A DNA stretch of 64,000 nt from Tetragonia tetragonoides (Eukaryota; Streptophyta; Magnoliopsida; Caryophyllales; Aizoaceae): assembly GCA_038025085.1 (NCBI GenBank), contig CM076147.1:44910766-44974765 (forward strand). Reading direction: 5' to 3'. A program made the position numbers and the translations under genes. This document shows, in pieces, positions 1 through 11,232 of this stretch. The first letter of the stretch is position 1. Every line of letters begins with the position of its first letter. Under the pieces are notes generated by a model. The model searched no databases and was not told the origin of the DNA. It was given only the letters and a program-made list of their open reading frames with translations.

Positions 1-514
1 GCCTCTGAGTAAACGGCTCCAGAGCTTGAATTGCTATCAGCCTGTCGCCGAAGTATAGCTCTACATCAAGGTAATCAAATCTGATGTCCATCTTCTTATT
101 TGGATTAGTGAAGTTTGCCAGCAAGGTAAAGTCTCCATTGAAATTCTCAGGCGAATCGAAATAGATGGCATTGAGGCCTGCGTTGGGGACGTCGAATGAC
201 GGGTATCTCGGCCTGATGACCAGGAAGACTATTAGAGTTGCGATCCCAAGGAAGATGAGGAGAAGGCAGAACACGAGGATTATGATAGCAATGCACCAAA
301 CAAACGGGTGAGTCTTGCGAGGATGGTGAAGTAGAGGGTCCTTGCTCATTTCCCGGGCAAAGGGTGCTGGTGAGTAATTCAAAGCTGGGCTCTTCTGATT
401 TGTGGCTTGCCTGGTTATGAAAAGGGGGGTGGGAGGAGTTGATGTATTACGGATCTCCGAGGGTGTATTTGGTGTTCTGTGGTGCCTTTGGGGAGGAGGT
501 GGAAGGGGTTGCAT
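1..514 (-). CDS. NDR1/HIN1-like (NHL) LEA-2 membrane protein, 3' end outside window
   Basis: The open frame enters at the left edge and begins at an ATG (complement of 512-514); about 171 residues are visible. Order of features: a proline-rich, basic cytosolic N-terminus, a motif ending HPRKTHPFVWC, one strongly hydrophobic membrane segment at about residues 83-107 (IIILVFCLLLIFLGIATLIV), then the start of the LEA-2 domain with a pattern typical of the family (YPSFDV, then LLANFTNPNKK). The family are type II plasma-membrane or ER proteins linked to pathogen and abiotic stress responses; no enzymatic activity is known. The frame stays open some way upstream of this ATG, so a slightly longer N-terminus is possible. 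The C-terminal half of the LEA-2 domain lies outside the window. Confidence 0.88.
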   Translation of the reverse strand, partial: MQPLPPPPQRHHRTPNTPSEIRNTSTPPTPLFITRQATNQKSPALNYSPAPFAREMSKDPLLHHPRKTHPFVWCIAIIILVFCLLLIFLGIATLIVFLVIRPRYPSFDVPNAGLNAIYFDSPENFNGDFTLLANFTNPNKKMDIRFDYLDVELYFGDRLIAIQALEPFTQR

Positions 515-2100
515 TTTTATAACCCCTGAGAAGTTAGAGAAGACCCTAGATCCTGCCCTGAGCAGGATCCTTACTGGGTGGTGGTGTTGTAGAGAAGCTA
601 GAGATGGCCTGAAACTGAAAGCACTTTTCTCAGGGCGATGTCAAAGGGACATCGAGCCTTCTAGGTGAAAGGTAGAAGAGCAGTTTTCTGAAACCATAAA
701 CTAGTTTTGTTGTGTGTTGTGGTTTCTAAGCATAAACCTCTTGGCCTAAGCATGAAAGTGGAGGAAGATGATCCTAAGAAGTTAATTATAGGAGGGGAAG
801 GTGGATCATACAAAAGTGAAAGAGATAAAGAGCTTTTTTGATTGAGAGAGGGTGGGTGTGTAAGTGGACCAAGAGTGCTTGCTTTTTAGATGGACAAAAA
901 GTGGGCAGTGGTGGTAGCTAAAGTTAGCCTCATGTATGTTCATGTTTGAATCGTTTAATTAGTCCCTAAGAAATTTCAGGAGATTTGAGTCATCTGACCC
1001 ACCCTTTATCCCCTGCAGACGAGCTCACTGTAAAGATTTTCTGATATGTTTCTGACGTATTCCTGATGCCACGATCATCAGCAGGATGGACGGCTCTAGT
1101 CCTCTTTCAAGATCGTGTGCACAGCATTGGAGGGCATGTAAGTAGTTCTGCTTTATTAAAGTAATACTAATCAAAAGGGCAGAAAGTGTAAGGGCTTATA
1201 ATATTTGTTTTCAAAAAGAGAGATACAGGACATCGATTTTCTGGATCAAATGGAACAGGATCATATGACATGAATATACTTAATCAGCTGCTTTTTTCGT
1301 TGTAAGGCCGTCCAAAGGGAAGCAGCTGCCTAAATCAGCGGCTCAGAATAATCTGGCACAGTCCCTAAAGAATAAAGGAGCCCGAAAATAATCACAGTAC
1401 TTATTTCTGGACAGCATCGATATGGCTTATGGTGTGAACCTTTTTTTTTTTTTTGTAAATCTAACTTGTGAACTTTTTAGTTTGGGAGAGCCATGCAAGA
1501 AGAGCCCAAGTCAAGTTCATTTGTTCGGTTTCGTGCCTTGTAGTTTCCCAATATTTGTTGGTTCTTCAGAGATTCATAGGCTGGCCACTACAAGCAACAA
1601 AATCGTTGATTGTAACATATGGTTCCATCTTGAATACAAGTTGGCCATTTCGGGCATATCGGTACACACTTTCCCATATCAAATATGCATCTAAATTCAT
1701 GCTCCTAGTCCTAGAGTATGCATCTAAACTTCTACTGCTTGCCTGTTGCCTCCTAGTCGTAGAGTAGGAAATCATGAACATGGAGGGAAAGGAAATTGCT
1801 ATGCAAGAGAGGATGAAGGACCCTGAAGACCCAAAGGCCCCTGAGCTATGGACCAAGAGGAACAGGGTTGGTGGAGGATCCATGATCATATGTTTGGGCT
1901 AAAAGCCCAACTAGAGTGGTATTTTATTAGACAAACAGTATTCCCCGCTGTGTAGGCCCATCAGATTACTTTCCATGGAAGACTTCAAGTCGTTTTTTAA
2001 TGGGTAATCAAAGTCATAAAGCCTTGTCCCAAAAAGGAAAAAAAAAAAAAAAAAAAAAGGGAGTACGAACCAATCAACGGTTTCAACCTTACTTTTTCTC
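515..2100. other. Intergenic region between divergent NHL and DUF2431 copy 1
   Basis: No convincing exon is seen. The part next to 514 must hold the NHL promoter and 5'UTR. A poly(T) run lies at about 1440-1453 and a poly(A) run of about 20 at 2039-2058. The short open frames here have no family signature and no coding-like codon use. Confidence 0.5.
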
Positions 2101-2332
2101 TCTCCATTTCTCCTGTAATCAATTTTCAGCTTTTCCCAATGAGACTGCCCACTGCCCTCCTTCCTTTCCTTTCCTTAAACCTTCCAATTTCTCTCTCATT
2201 TCCATTTCCATTTCATGCACCTCAAGATCATGTTCATGGAGAGATACTTCATACTTGGGAGTTGAGAATTGATCTTCCTCGCTTGATTATCTGCCTGCTA
2301 AAGTCACGATCTTCATCATCCAAGGATTTTCA

Positions 2333-2634
2333 GTAAGTAGTATATTTGTGTTATCTTATCAGTGTTCATTTGAAGATGAAAAAACTTGTGTCTTTTCTCT
2401 TATACTAAGAAAATGTGCAATTCCATCATTCCATTGATGTACTAGCTCTTGTAATTTTCTCTGTTCTATGACCATTAATTATGTCTGTTTGAAAAATATA
2501 TAGAGAAATACTCTGCTTTTTGGTAGATAAACAAGTGATACGCTTTTTAAAATAAATAAAAAAATATTCATAAGCAGCAATTTCAGTATGAATCTCACTC
2601 ACTTTGATTTTGTTTGGAGAGCTTTCCATCGCAG
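2333..2634 (+). other. Putative 5'UTR intron of DUF2431 copy 1
   Basis: A strong donor (GTAAGT) at 2333 and an acceptor (CATCGCAG) ending at 2634 bracket 302 AT-rich bases directly upstream of the ATG at 2692. Inferred from splice signals only; a transcript would settle it. Confidence 0.45.
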
Positions 2635-2691
2635 GGTATCCATCCAATACCGTGGTGAGGAAATCAAGATAGAAGGCCAAAGGAATATTAA

Positions 2692-4283
2692 ATGGGTCAA
2701 GTCATCTCAATTGCTTTAAAGTTTTTGTGTGGAGTAAAGGGAGATGAAGCTGATAGTGATCCACTGATTTATCATCCACAAGGCCTAAGCTACTCTGTAA
2801 ATGTCTACTCCAGGCATGATGCTGCACAGCATCAAACTCTACATGTTTCTCCATTCTTGGTTTCATCCTCTGAGTCTCATGGCAGAGTTTGGGATGCTGC
2901 TGCAGCTTTGCAGGCGAAGCCATTTCTTGACAGACAACCTTCCGTATCCATCATGGACACAGATATTGATCATGGTAATTTCCACTCTTGCATCGCAGAG
3001 AATTCAAGCATTCTTTGTTTGGATGAAGAAACCGGAACAATATATTCAGAGGAAATCAAAGCGATAGTGAAAAAACGAGATCCAATAGTGAAAATCAAAC
3101 AAGTAGATGGTGTTGAACCAAAAAACACATTTAACCATCAACTGGCACACTGGCGCCCGATCGTCAGAATTACTGATAGTGATCCTAACAATAAAACAAT
3201 ACCCTGCATGGTGATGGATTTGAGCGGCAGGGTAGATGAAGAAGATGTTCAGACTAAGGCAAACAACGAGCCAGCTGCAGCAGCAGTACTAAGTCCAGAT
3301 AATGGGGACAAAGTGCTAGAAGTAGTAGTAGAGGAGAAGCCATACAAAGCAAAGCTGAAAGACATTGGCACCATTGCCAAAGGTGTTGGCTGTTCAGCAG
3401 AAAAAGTTAGGAGGATAGGGCCATATACAAGCACTCAAACAATTTTGCTTGTGGGTGAAGGTGATTTCTCCTTCTCGGCTAGCTTGGCCGTTGCTTTTGG
3501 TTGCGCTTCTAATATCATCGCTACTTCCCTCAACTCCAAAGGTACACTTATTATTAACTACTGTATTTATTAAGTAAACCTTAGCATCTCAAAAGTTAGG
3601 ACTTGGCACTTGGGGTGGCATGGGTGGTTCACTTGATAATCTTTAGTTTCTGCTGTCCAATTATTATGGCAATTTGAAATCAAATGTAGGATTATCTGTT
3701 TAGCTAATTTTCATAAGTGCAAGTCAAATAAACTTTATCTTGGAGTATGTGGCAGATTAAAAGTACTAATTTGTTGCACTTGATTGATGTTGGTTGTTCG
3801 TCTGCAGAGTTTCTGCTGAAGAATTATGGGCAGTATCCCAGCAACAGTAAGGAATTGCTGACCCGAGGTTGCCTTCTCCTCCATGGTGTTGACGCAACCA
3901 AAATGGCAAAACATCCTCAACTTGGTAACAACAAGTTTGATCGCATTGTTTACAATTTCCCCCATTCTGGGTTTCGCTCAAAGGAATCATTAGAATTGGA
4001 AATGGGTCGACATCAAAAGCTGGTGGGCGGCTTCCTAAAGAACGCCAAGAAGATGATTGAGCAGAATGGTGAAATACATGTCACCCACAAATCCAACTGG
4101 TTTTTTCTCAAATGGAACATACCCAAACTAGGCTCTGATCAAGGTCTTTGTCTCCTTCAAGAAGTTAAGTTTAAACGTAGCAATTATCCTAACTACCACA
4201 CCAAGTACGGATTTGGGGGAGACAAGGACTTCGACTGCACTCCTTGTAAAACTTACAAGTTTGGTTTGGCTAGTGATAGCTAA
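2692..4283 (+). CDS. DUF2431 / BMT5-like methyltransferase-fold protein, copy 1, with long N-terminal extension
   Basis: Two exons, 2692-3541 and 3808-4283 (intron GTACAC...CTGCAG, join codon AAA-G|AG), give 441 residues. Residues from about 250 on are the DUF2431 domain: SAM-binding glycine motif LLVGEGDFSFS, then ATSLNSK, HGVDATKM, the catalytic-region motif YNFPHSG, and GEIHVTHK. The yeast relative Bmt5 methylates N3 of uridine in 25S rRNA; plant paralogues (At4g26485-like) are largely uncharacterised. The first ~245 residues match nothing I recognise and begin MGQVIS with Cys13, a good N-myristoylation (G2, S6) plus possible palmitoylation pattern. A non-coding 5' exon probably ends at 2332 (CA|GTAAGT) and resumes at 2635 after GCAG. 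The exon corresponding to exons 2+3 of copy 3 is here a single exon. Confidence 0.85.
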
Positions 4284-5598
4284 TGAGTAATCACTCAGCC
4301 TCACCAATTGAATGTCCTTATTCCATAAATATGTACTGTATTATCTAAGCTGACAAATTATGTTTTAAGTACCTTTGGTGAATATGTGTATGTTAATTAC
4401 CTCTCTCTCCTTCGAAGGGTAAAAGACATACCCACCCCATCTCTCTTTCATTGAGATCGATCTCTCTGTTCCCATCTTTATGATTCGGCTCTTTGTGCTC
4501 CAAGAGCTTTTTCTTTTTTTTTTTTTTAAAAAAAATTTAACCGGTGTGCTACTGCAGCCAATCAGCCATAATGCACATCCACAACCTATCAAAGAAGAAA
4601 CATTTATGTTGAAAGAAAAGAAAAGAAAAGAAAAAAAAAGAAAAACTGATTATTTTCTCGTCTGTTTCTTTTATTGTACATAGTATGTTAGTGTTAGTTT
4701 AATGTTTGGTACTTGTTTCTGATGGTTATTATCTGTAATCTGGTCATCAACTAAATAATCGGAATGGTTGTAACAGAAACTCCTTATTTGGATAATTAAT
4801 TCCATTTTCAGTTCTGTTATTGCTGTAGCAACCAGACATTCCAGCTGTTTTTTTGAAGGTGTAAGACATTTCAGTTCTTTTGGCAAAATTCTTGTATAAC
4901 CAGGGACAGTAATAAACTGGGAGAATATTTGAAAGTTGTGAAATAATAGAGTGGTGGTGAAATCAGGGCTAAAATAAGTGCCTGAGGGGAACATTAAATC
5001 CGCAATTACTCGAAAAATACATTTGTTGTTGTTGTTGTTGTTTAGGCAAATACAACCAGGTGGGTTTATCTGCGAGAGAGACTCCTACGTACGGGTTTGA
5101 AGCTACAAATGATTAATCATACCTCAGCTCAGGGTGGTGAGTGGGTAACAAACTAACAATGCAATAACAAGATAGAGATTGGAAGTTCCAATAGAGTATT
5201 TGCCAAGTAGAAAAGCCAACAGCTTCAACACATTGCAATGTAATGCACCACTAGGCTTTAATTCATGACTTTAGCAATGCAGATTTTGAACTTTGGCGGA
5301 TAAAGGGGCAAACAGAAAATTTGATTCTGGGAAATTGTGGGCCGGGAATAACGGCCTGCTTGAAGAAATCCAAAGCCAACACCGGTCACATCCACAAGTA
5401 ACAAAGGTATGGATCGGATATTGCTTATTGGCACCTTGCATAATCATTTATAACGGATTGCTCGTATGTCATTTTATTGTGCTTGTGCATTGGTTAATAA
5501 ATACTCGTATGTAATTGTATGTGATCACCAGTTATACTAAAGTTATGGATTTTAAGCAATTCATGGTTATACATTTTTATTTTTATTTTTATATTAGG
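4284..5598. other. Intergenic: 3' flank of DUF2431 copy 1 and 5' flank of the mobile-domain gene
   Basis: Holds the 3'UTR of copy 1, a T/A homopolymer patch (4510-4535), an AAAAG repeat at 4615-4645 and a short TTG repeat at 5022-5041. No family-recognisable coding sequence. A pyrimidine-rich stretch ending ATATTAG directly before the ATG at 5599 could be a splice acceptor from an unseen 5' exon. Confidence 0.45.
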
Positions 5599-8574
5599 AT
5601 GACAACCACAGTACACTTCATAGAGTATACGAACAATGGTCAGCTGTATCTATTAGTTGTTACTGAGAAAGGCAGAGCCAAGTCTGGAGCTGGTTTCCTT
5701 GTTCGTCCATCCCTACTGCGCCCTCAACCTGGATTACAACCTATCATTCATCCATCCGACTTCCTGCCACAAATGTCAATCATAGTTGATCGTGGTGCAC
5801 GAGATGGGACCACTGCTTACCTTCTCCGTAGTAACCTTTATGACGAATCTTCTTTGGTTAGTACTTTTCCATTACTTGGTCGTAAGATCATTTCTGGCTT
5901 AGCTAGGTGGGGTTCTTCCAACTTGAAGATTTTTGGCGAGTTCACCTACATTCCAAAGTACTGGGAATGGACCGAAGATATTCTTTCTCACTATGCAGTG
6001 ATTTTGACAAAATGCTCTATCTACAATGCAGTGTATGCCTCCCTTTATTCATATGACCGAGATCCTAATGTTTTCCGTGCATTTTGTGAGAGTTGGTGCC
6101 CTACCACAAATACACTTCACACCTTGGCTGGTGAGGTTTCAATTTCTTTGTGGGATCTTTACAAAATCAGCGGGCTGCCTATATCTGGAGTCATTTATGA
6201 CGAAACAATCCCTAGTTGCAGCATATTACAGGGGAAGGATCAACATGGGTATAGACTAGTGTCTCGAGCATGTGAACATTTATTTGTTGCTTATTGTCGC
6301 TTAGAAAAGAAGTCCCAGAAAGGAGTTTCAGCAGAGCAATGGATTGAGTTTTGGTGCAAAAAAAGCTTAGTTTATAAGGAACCTCCAAAACGATCTAGTT
6401 ACTCAGATTCTTTTCCAAGGTCTACTCACAACCCTGATGGAAATTTAGTGTTTCAATCAAGGGTATGGACAGCACAAGAATTGGAAACTTTTAGCGAACT
6501 TGGAATCACGGAGGAAATGGTAAGGGAGAGGACATATTTAGCTGCATATCTTTCTTGTTGGTTATGTGTGTTTGTGTTGCCGAAAACTGAGGATAGGCTT
6601 ATTCGACCTAGCACATTTGAAATTGCTACTCATATGGCGGCACAAAGCAAGTTCAGCCTCGCTATCCCAGTGTTGGCTAGCATATATCGAGGTTTAAATG
6701 GGATTGCTAATTCTTACAAGCCTGCATATTCTGAGAATTGTTTTCCTGCTCACTATCTTTACATGTGGCTTGCCTGTTACTTTGGAACCCATTATGCAAC
6801 CGATCCTTCACCACCTGGTCCCGCTATGGTGAAATACTCGGGAGCAAAAGGAGCAAAACGTATGAAAGATGATGAGGCTCGAAAGCTTATTCATGAGGGA
6901 GAGTCAATTAAGTGGGGATGTATGATGTTCAACAAAAACCAAAATGATACTCCTCCTAGTTTATTGGATGATGGTACATTAGAACCCCTGAGGCTTGATT
7001 ATTTGATCGCCCTTCGTTCCTCTTATCTACCCATGCGTCGTAGAGATTCGTTCCACATTGAACCTTATAGCCCTCATCGATTTAGTAGACAATTTGGATT
7101 TTGTCAAGAAATTCCTGGCAAGCTTTTGGATGCTCATCCAGTACGTACGGTACCTTATAATAAGGCCTTAAAATATTGGAAGTTTCTGCTGTGTGAAGGT
7201 AGTCAGTCAAAAGTATTTCTCCCATCATGTCATGATCATCCGGTAGAACAGCAAGTAAGTGAGTATGTGACAGTACAATTTCATGATTGGTGGAGTAAAG
7301 TAAATGTGAAGGACCTTAGAGATAAGATTGAGATCCTTAGAAAGGGTGTTGAATCTGACCCTTGTAAATCATGGAAAAATAAGAAGTTCAAAACCTTAAA
7401 GGATGCATTTGCTGAGAATTTGGATATTGACGACAACAATGAAAGTAGTTATTGTGATTTCTACATGACTGCGAAACGAGATGTTTCTGCAACACGAAAA
7501 ACATGGAGAAACAATGAGATTATTGGAGTTGATCAGCAGGGTAGTAACAATATTAATATTAATAGTGATAGGGATTCTAAAGTTGCTAACTTGAAGAATA
7601 TTAAGAGACGACGAAGAAGAAGTCCTTCAATCAATGTGGAAGATCCCAAAACAATTTATGCAAGTAATCTTTTTGAGGACATGTGTAGCTCTTCAAACAT
7701 GTCTCGAGATCTTACCTTGGTATGTATGTATATATGTATGTTTGATTACTAAGTATTTGCATCTCTTCAAGCCACATTTCTATCTTGTATTTTGACTTAT
7801 TCTTTTTAATTTGTGTAGAATGAGCTATTTGATATTGATCCCAAGATGCCACATATCAATGAAGCTGCAGCACATAATGTAAATACAGATCATAATGAAT
7901 TTGATTCTCCTGCTCCTAATACTTCAGTAGTTACTTCTATTGAATTTGGACCTCTTTCTACGAATATATTTGCGGAGGCAATTCGAGATATAGGGGCAAA
8001 GTACTTGGCAAGTTTGAAGGAAGCTCCGTTCCCCGAGGTTGAGAAGAGATACAAAGAAGCTGAGACAGTGTACAAGGGTATGGAGAAACTTAAGGGTGAT
8101 CCAACTCCATTAAAGAGTAAAGTTGAGTCCTATGTGTCTTTGGTGAAGTCATATGTTGCGTTGGAACGTGTCGCGGCCAAACGGAAACGACCTGATGAGC
8201 TGAAGAAGGAGATAGTAACACATACAAATAAGGTTGATCAAGCAGAAACCAACCTTAATGATGCGCGTCTAAATTACAACATTTTAGAAAAGAATTGTTC
8301 GGAGATGGATGTAAAGATAACGAGTCTTGAGGTGGAATTGCGGGATGCTCGAGAGAAGAAGAGGAGATTGAAGAGCAACTTAGAGGTTATGGCAAGTTTG
8401 GTAGCACAAGCTGAGACACAAGTTGGAAAGGCTAAACAAGGTTTAAGTTTGGTAGAAGCTAGTCAGTCTCAGATACTATTACCTGAGGAAGTTGCTAGAC
8501 TTGATGAGCTTAGGAATAATGTTTTACAACTTCAAACAACACTCGATCCATCCCAATGGATGGAGTTTAAGTGA
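5599..8574 (+). CDS. Plant mobile domain (PMD) protein with C-terminal coiled coil
   Basis: Exons 5599-7719 and 7819-8574 (intron GTATGT...GTGTAG, phase 0) give 958 residues. Residues ~60-560 carry the plant mobile domain / aminotransferase-like fold, with recognisable stretches such as YWEWTEDIL, HTLAGEVSISLWDLY, ISGLPISG and the Trp-rich ACYFGTHY region. Residues ~660-700 hold a basic patch (KRRRRRSPS, NLS-like). Residues ~780-950, from the second exon, form a long charged coiled coil (heptads rich in E, K, L). The domain derives from transposons (found in MULE and Ty3 elements) and was domesticated in MAIN/MAIL genes that act in silencing and meristem upkeep. Its position inside a family of DUF2431 paralogues and the lack of flanking transposase leave open whether it is domesticated or a decayed element. 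The frame is fully open, which argues against decay. Upstream in-frame ATGs exist at 5515 and 5545 in low-complexity sequence. Confidence 0.78.
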
Positions 8575-9007
8575 TTTTTCCTTATCCTGAATATACAATT
8601 CTATCAATAAACCTAACATTTTAAAAAAATACTCCATGTGTATTGGGTTATTATTATGCACTACTTTTTCTTTTTATCACATCTTTCCACTTAGTTTTGC
8701 AGAGCGAGCATGTAAACTAAAATTAGTTCCATACTATTCGATTCCATTCATCACATAAATAGTAACACAAAAACTTTTATAAAACGATATTTACGTAATG
8801 AAACAAGGATCAATGCTTATCATAAGTGACCCCTACATTTCTAAAAAGTAACCCCATTATCGCATTTCTAAAAATATTTAATTCCAAATAATGGCTGGTG
8901 TCCTATTTAATCTAAATGGAATGGGAATAGAGAATTATGGTAGTACTTAGTAGATAGAGTGATGATAGAGAAGGAAGTTTGAAGATGATCTAAACAGACG
9001 AGTTATT
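8575..9007. other. Short intergenic spacer, no feature seen
   Basis: AT-rich 3' flank of the mobile-domain gene and 5' flank of DUF2431 copy 2. No splice-linked coding sequence, repeat or TIR recognised. Confidence 0.5.
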
Positions 9008-9812
9008 ATGAATAAAAGTGTTAATTATAAGCCTGCAAGGAGAGAGAAATGCGAATGGTTGAAACACTACTCATGTTGTCATCAAATATTGCTGGTTGGT
9101 GAAGGTGATTTCTCTTTTTCACTCTCTTTGGCCATGGCTTTTGGTCATGCTTCTAATCTTTGCGCTACTTCTCTAGACTCTTACGGTCAGTCATCACTCT
9201 CTCTCTCTCTTCCCTTTTACATGGAGTGGATGCCACGCACAAAGATGAAGCATCACATTCAAATCAACAACAAAAAAAGTTGGATCGTATCATTTATAAC
9301 TTTCCTCATGCTGGCTTCTATGGAAAGGACGACGACTCGATCCCATATGATTGAGTATGAAGCTTTTGCTCCTTCTTACCATCCTAATTCCTAAACACAT
9401 ACAATGCATTATTATAGTATATATTTACTTATGAGTACTTATTTATTAGCACCGCACGCTGTTGTTTGGTGTACACATAACACATGACATACATTACAGG
9501 ATGCATAAGGATCTTCTCCGTGGCTTCTTTAGCAACGCAAGGTGGCTGTTGCACCACAACGGTGAAATCCATGTTACTCATAAAACCTCTGCTCCATACA
9601 GCCATTGGAATCTCGATCGAGCAACTCTTGCTCGTCAAAACTCCATTCTTCTCATCCAACGTGCTCCATTCAACATTTCAGACTATCCATTTTACCAAAA
9701 TAAGAGAGGCCATGGTTCAGCAAGTGATGACCCTTTTTATTTTGGTGATTGCTGCACTTTCAAATTCACAGCCTCATCTCCTTATTCCACAAACCTAGCT
9801 CTAATTCAATGA
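9008..9812 (+). pseudogene. DUF2431 copy 2, broken by an internal deletion and a stop before the splice donor
   Basis: Three blocks align by eye with copy 3. Block 1 (9008-9184) encodes the SAM motif LLVGEGDFSFS and ATSLDSY and ends at the conserved donor position (GTCAGT). Block 2 (about 9219-9354) picks up at LHGVDAT and includes YNFPHAGF, but no acceptor precedes it: the rest of intron 1 and the first ~20 codons of exon 2 are missing, replaced by a CT-rich tract. Block 2 runs into TGA immediately before the only plausible donor (GTATGA at 9355). Block 3 starts after ACAG at about 9500 and encodes GEIHVTHK and the C-terminus to a stop at 9812. No reading across all blocks is possible with normal splicing, so this looks non-functional, though an unusual splice choice cannot be excluded. 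Confidence 0.72.
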
Positions 9813-9962
9813 TTATTATTCAAATCACCTGATTTCAAGGGACACAATGTCTTTTGAATTCATCAACACTTTCAATAAGATCCCTTCACTCCAAAACAGA
9901 CCTTGGCATACACATATGAAGGAATCTCTCATAACTCTGTCAATTACTTCAATATTACTAGC

Positions 9963-10445
9963 ATGAAGGAATCTCTTCCGCTACTCAAATTCATCGTCAA
10001 AGGATCCATTAGACTTTATCCCAGGGCAGCAGCATGTGCAGGTGCCTTGATGGGTTCCGCAAATTCAATAATAGCGCTCTTCTCGGGACCCCTGGATCAT
10101 TTTGACTCCAGTGTTGCTGAATTGCTTGCTATCAGGCACGCGTTATTAATGTTTGAGAGATCAAACCTGTGTGGAAAACAGGCAATCATTGTGGAAAGTG
10201 ATTCAAGGGATGCTGTTTCGTGGATTAAGTCCGACATCGGAAATCCGTGGGAGGTGTATGCAATGGTCAAGGAGACTAGAATGGCACTTGGTCGTATAAG
10301 GAATGCAGAAATTTGTTGTAGTTATAGGGAGCATGGAACTGAAGCCACCCACCATTTGGTAGATAAATGGGTAGAGCTTGCCTTTGATAGGAAAAGTGTA
10401 ACTGAACTTTGTGCTGAATTTCTCTGTTTTCAGACTTCACCTTGA
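9963..10445 (+). pseudogene. RNase H-like (RVT_3) domain fragment, probably LINE-derived
   Basis: An open frame of 160 codons from the first ATG resembles the type of RNase H domain at the C-terminus of plant non-LTR retrotransposons. The acidic residues in AELLAI (Glu), VESDSRDAV (Asp) and HHLVDKW (Asp) are visible, but the first catalytic Asp of the usual DGS strand is absent because the expected start of the domain is missing. No reverse transcriptase precedes it. It is either the 5'-truncated end of a LINE or one of the many small stand-alone RVT_3 genes of plants; the missing Asp makes nuclease activity unlikely. Confidence 0.6.
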
Positions 10446-11232
10446 GTTTGTTTAATTAATACTACCCTTTTTGTATGATCAAGCTATGTGAACTTGTGAA
10501 GTTTGAACCCCAGTTTTTATAATTGTGACCTATCTTTGTCCTTTTAAGTCCTTTACATAGATGATGACTTCCTGTAAATTCTGCCTCGAAAGCCAGAGAA
10601 TCTTCCTCCGTAGTGGAAACTGGAAACCTGGCTCATCGTCTCCTGAAATTTACACAAATGTTTTACAATTGGAAAGGACCACTCTCAATGTGATTTTTAT
10701 TGATTAACAATCCAGTCCCCGAATGTAAAAATATCTAGACCTAACAAATGAATCATACGTACTTAATTATTGACATTCCTATTATGTACATAGATGTCAA
10801 TGGAGAACTCGTCATCTATCTATCATATTGCCTCAACATATATCCCACCAAGCCTTCCTACAACTCCCGCCAGATTGGCGAACAGAAAAAGAAAAAAAAG
10901 AAGAAAGAAAGCAACTGTGATTGATGTTTTTTTTTGGGAAAAAGAACCCATAAGAGCTTGTCTCCCACATCAGGTAATGACAAGGACAATGTAACCACCC
11001 ACCAGCTTGTGCCTCAACATGCTTTAAACTAGAGAAGAGTTATCTACAAAGTCCTTTTCTTTGTCGATAGGATCTCTATGTTCTTTTCCTCTGTCCGTTT
11101 CCCTTGGTACTAATCTTCATTAGAACATTGCAGGATGAACGAATCACTGAAAACCCAAAGCCAATCAATCAGTGAAAGCCGCTCGCTGGATTTTATCTGC
11201 TACCATTCTCAATCCTATCCCAATTCCGGGCT
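10446..11232. other. Intergenic / 3'UTR of the COR27-like gene
   Basis: Contains the 3' flank of the minus-strand COR27-like gene. A short open frame at 10794-10994 is A-rich and shows no family signature. No repeat with clear termini seen. Confidence 0.4.
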
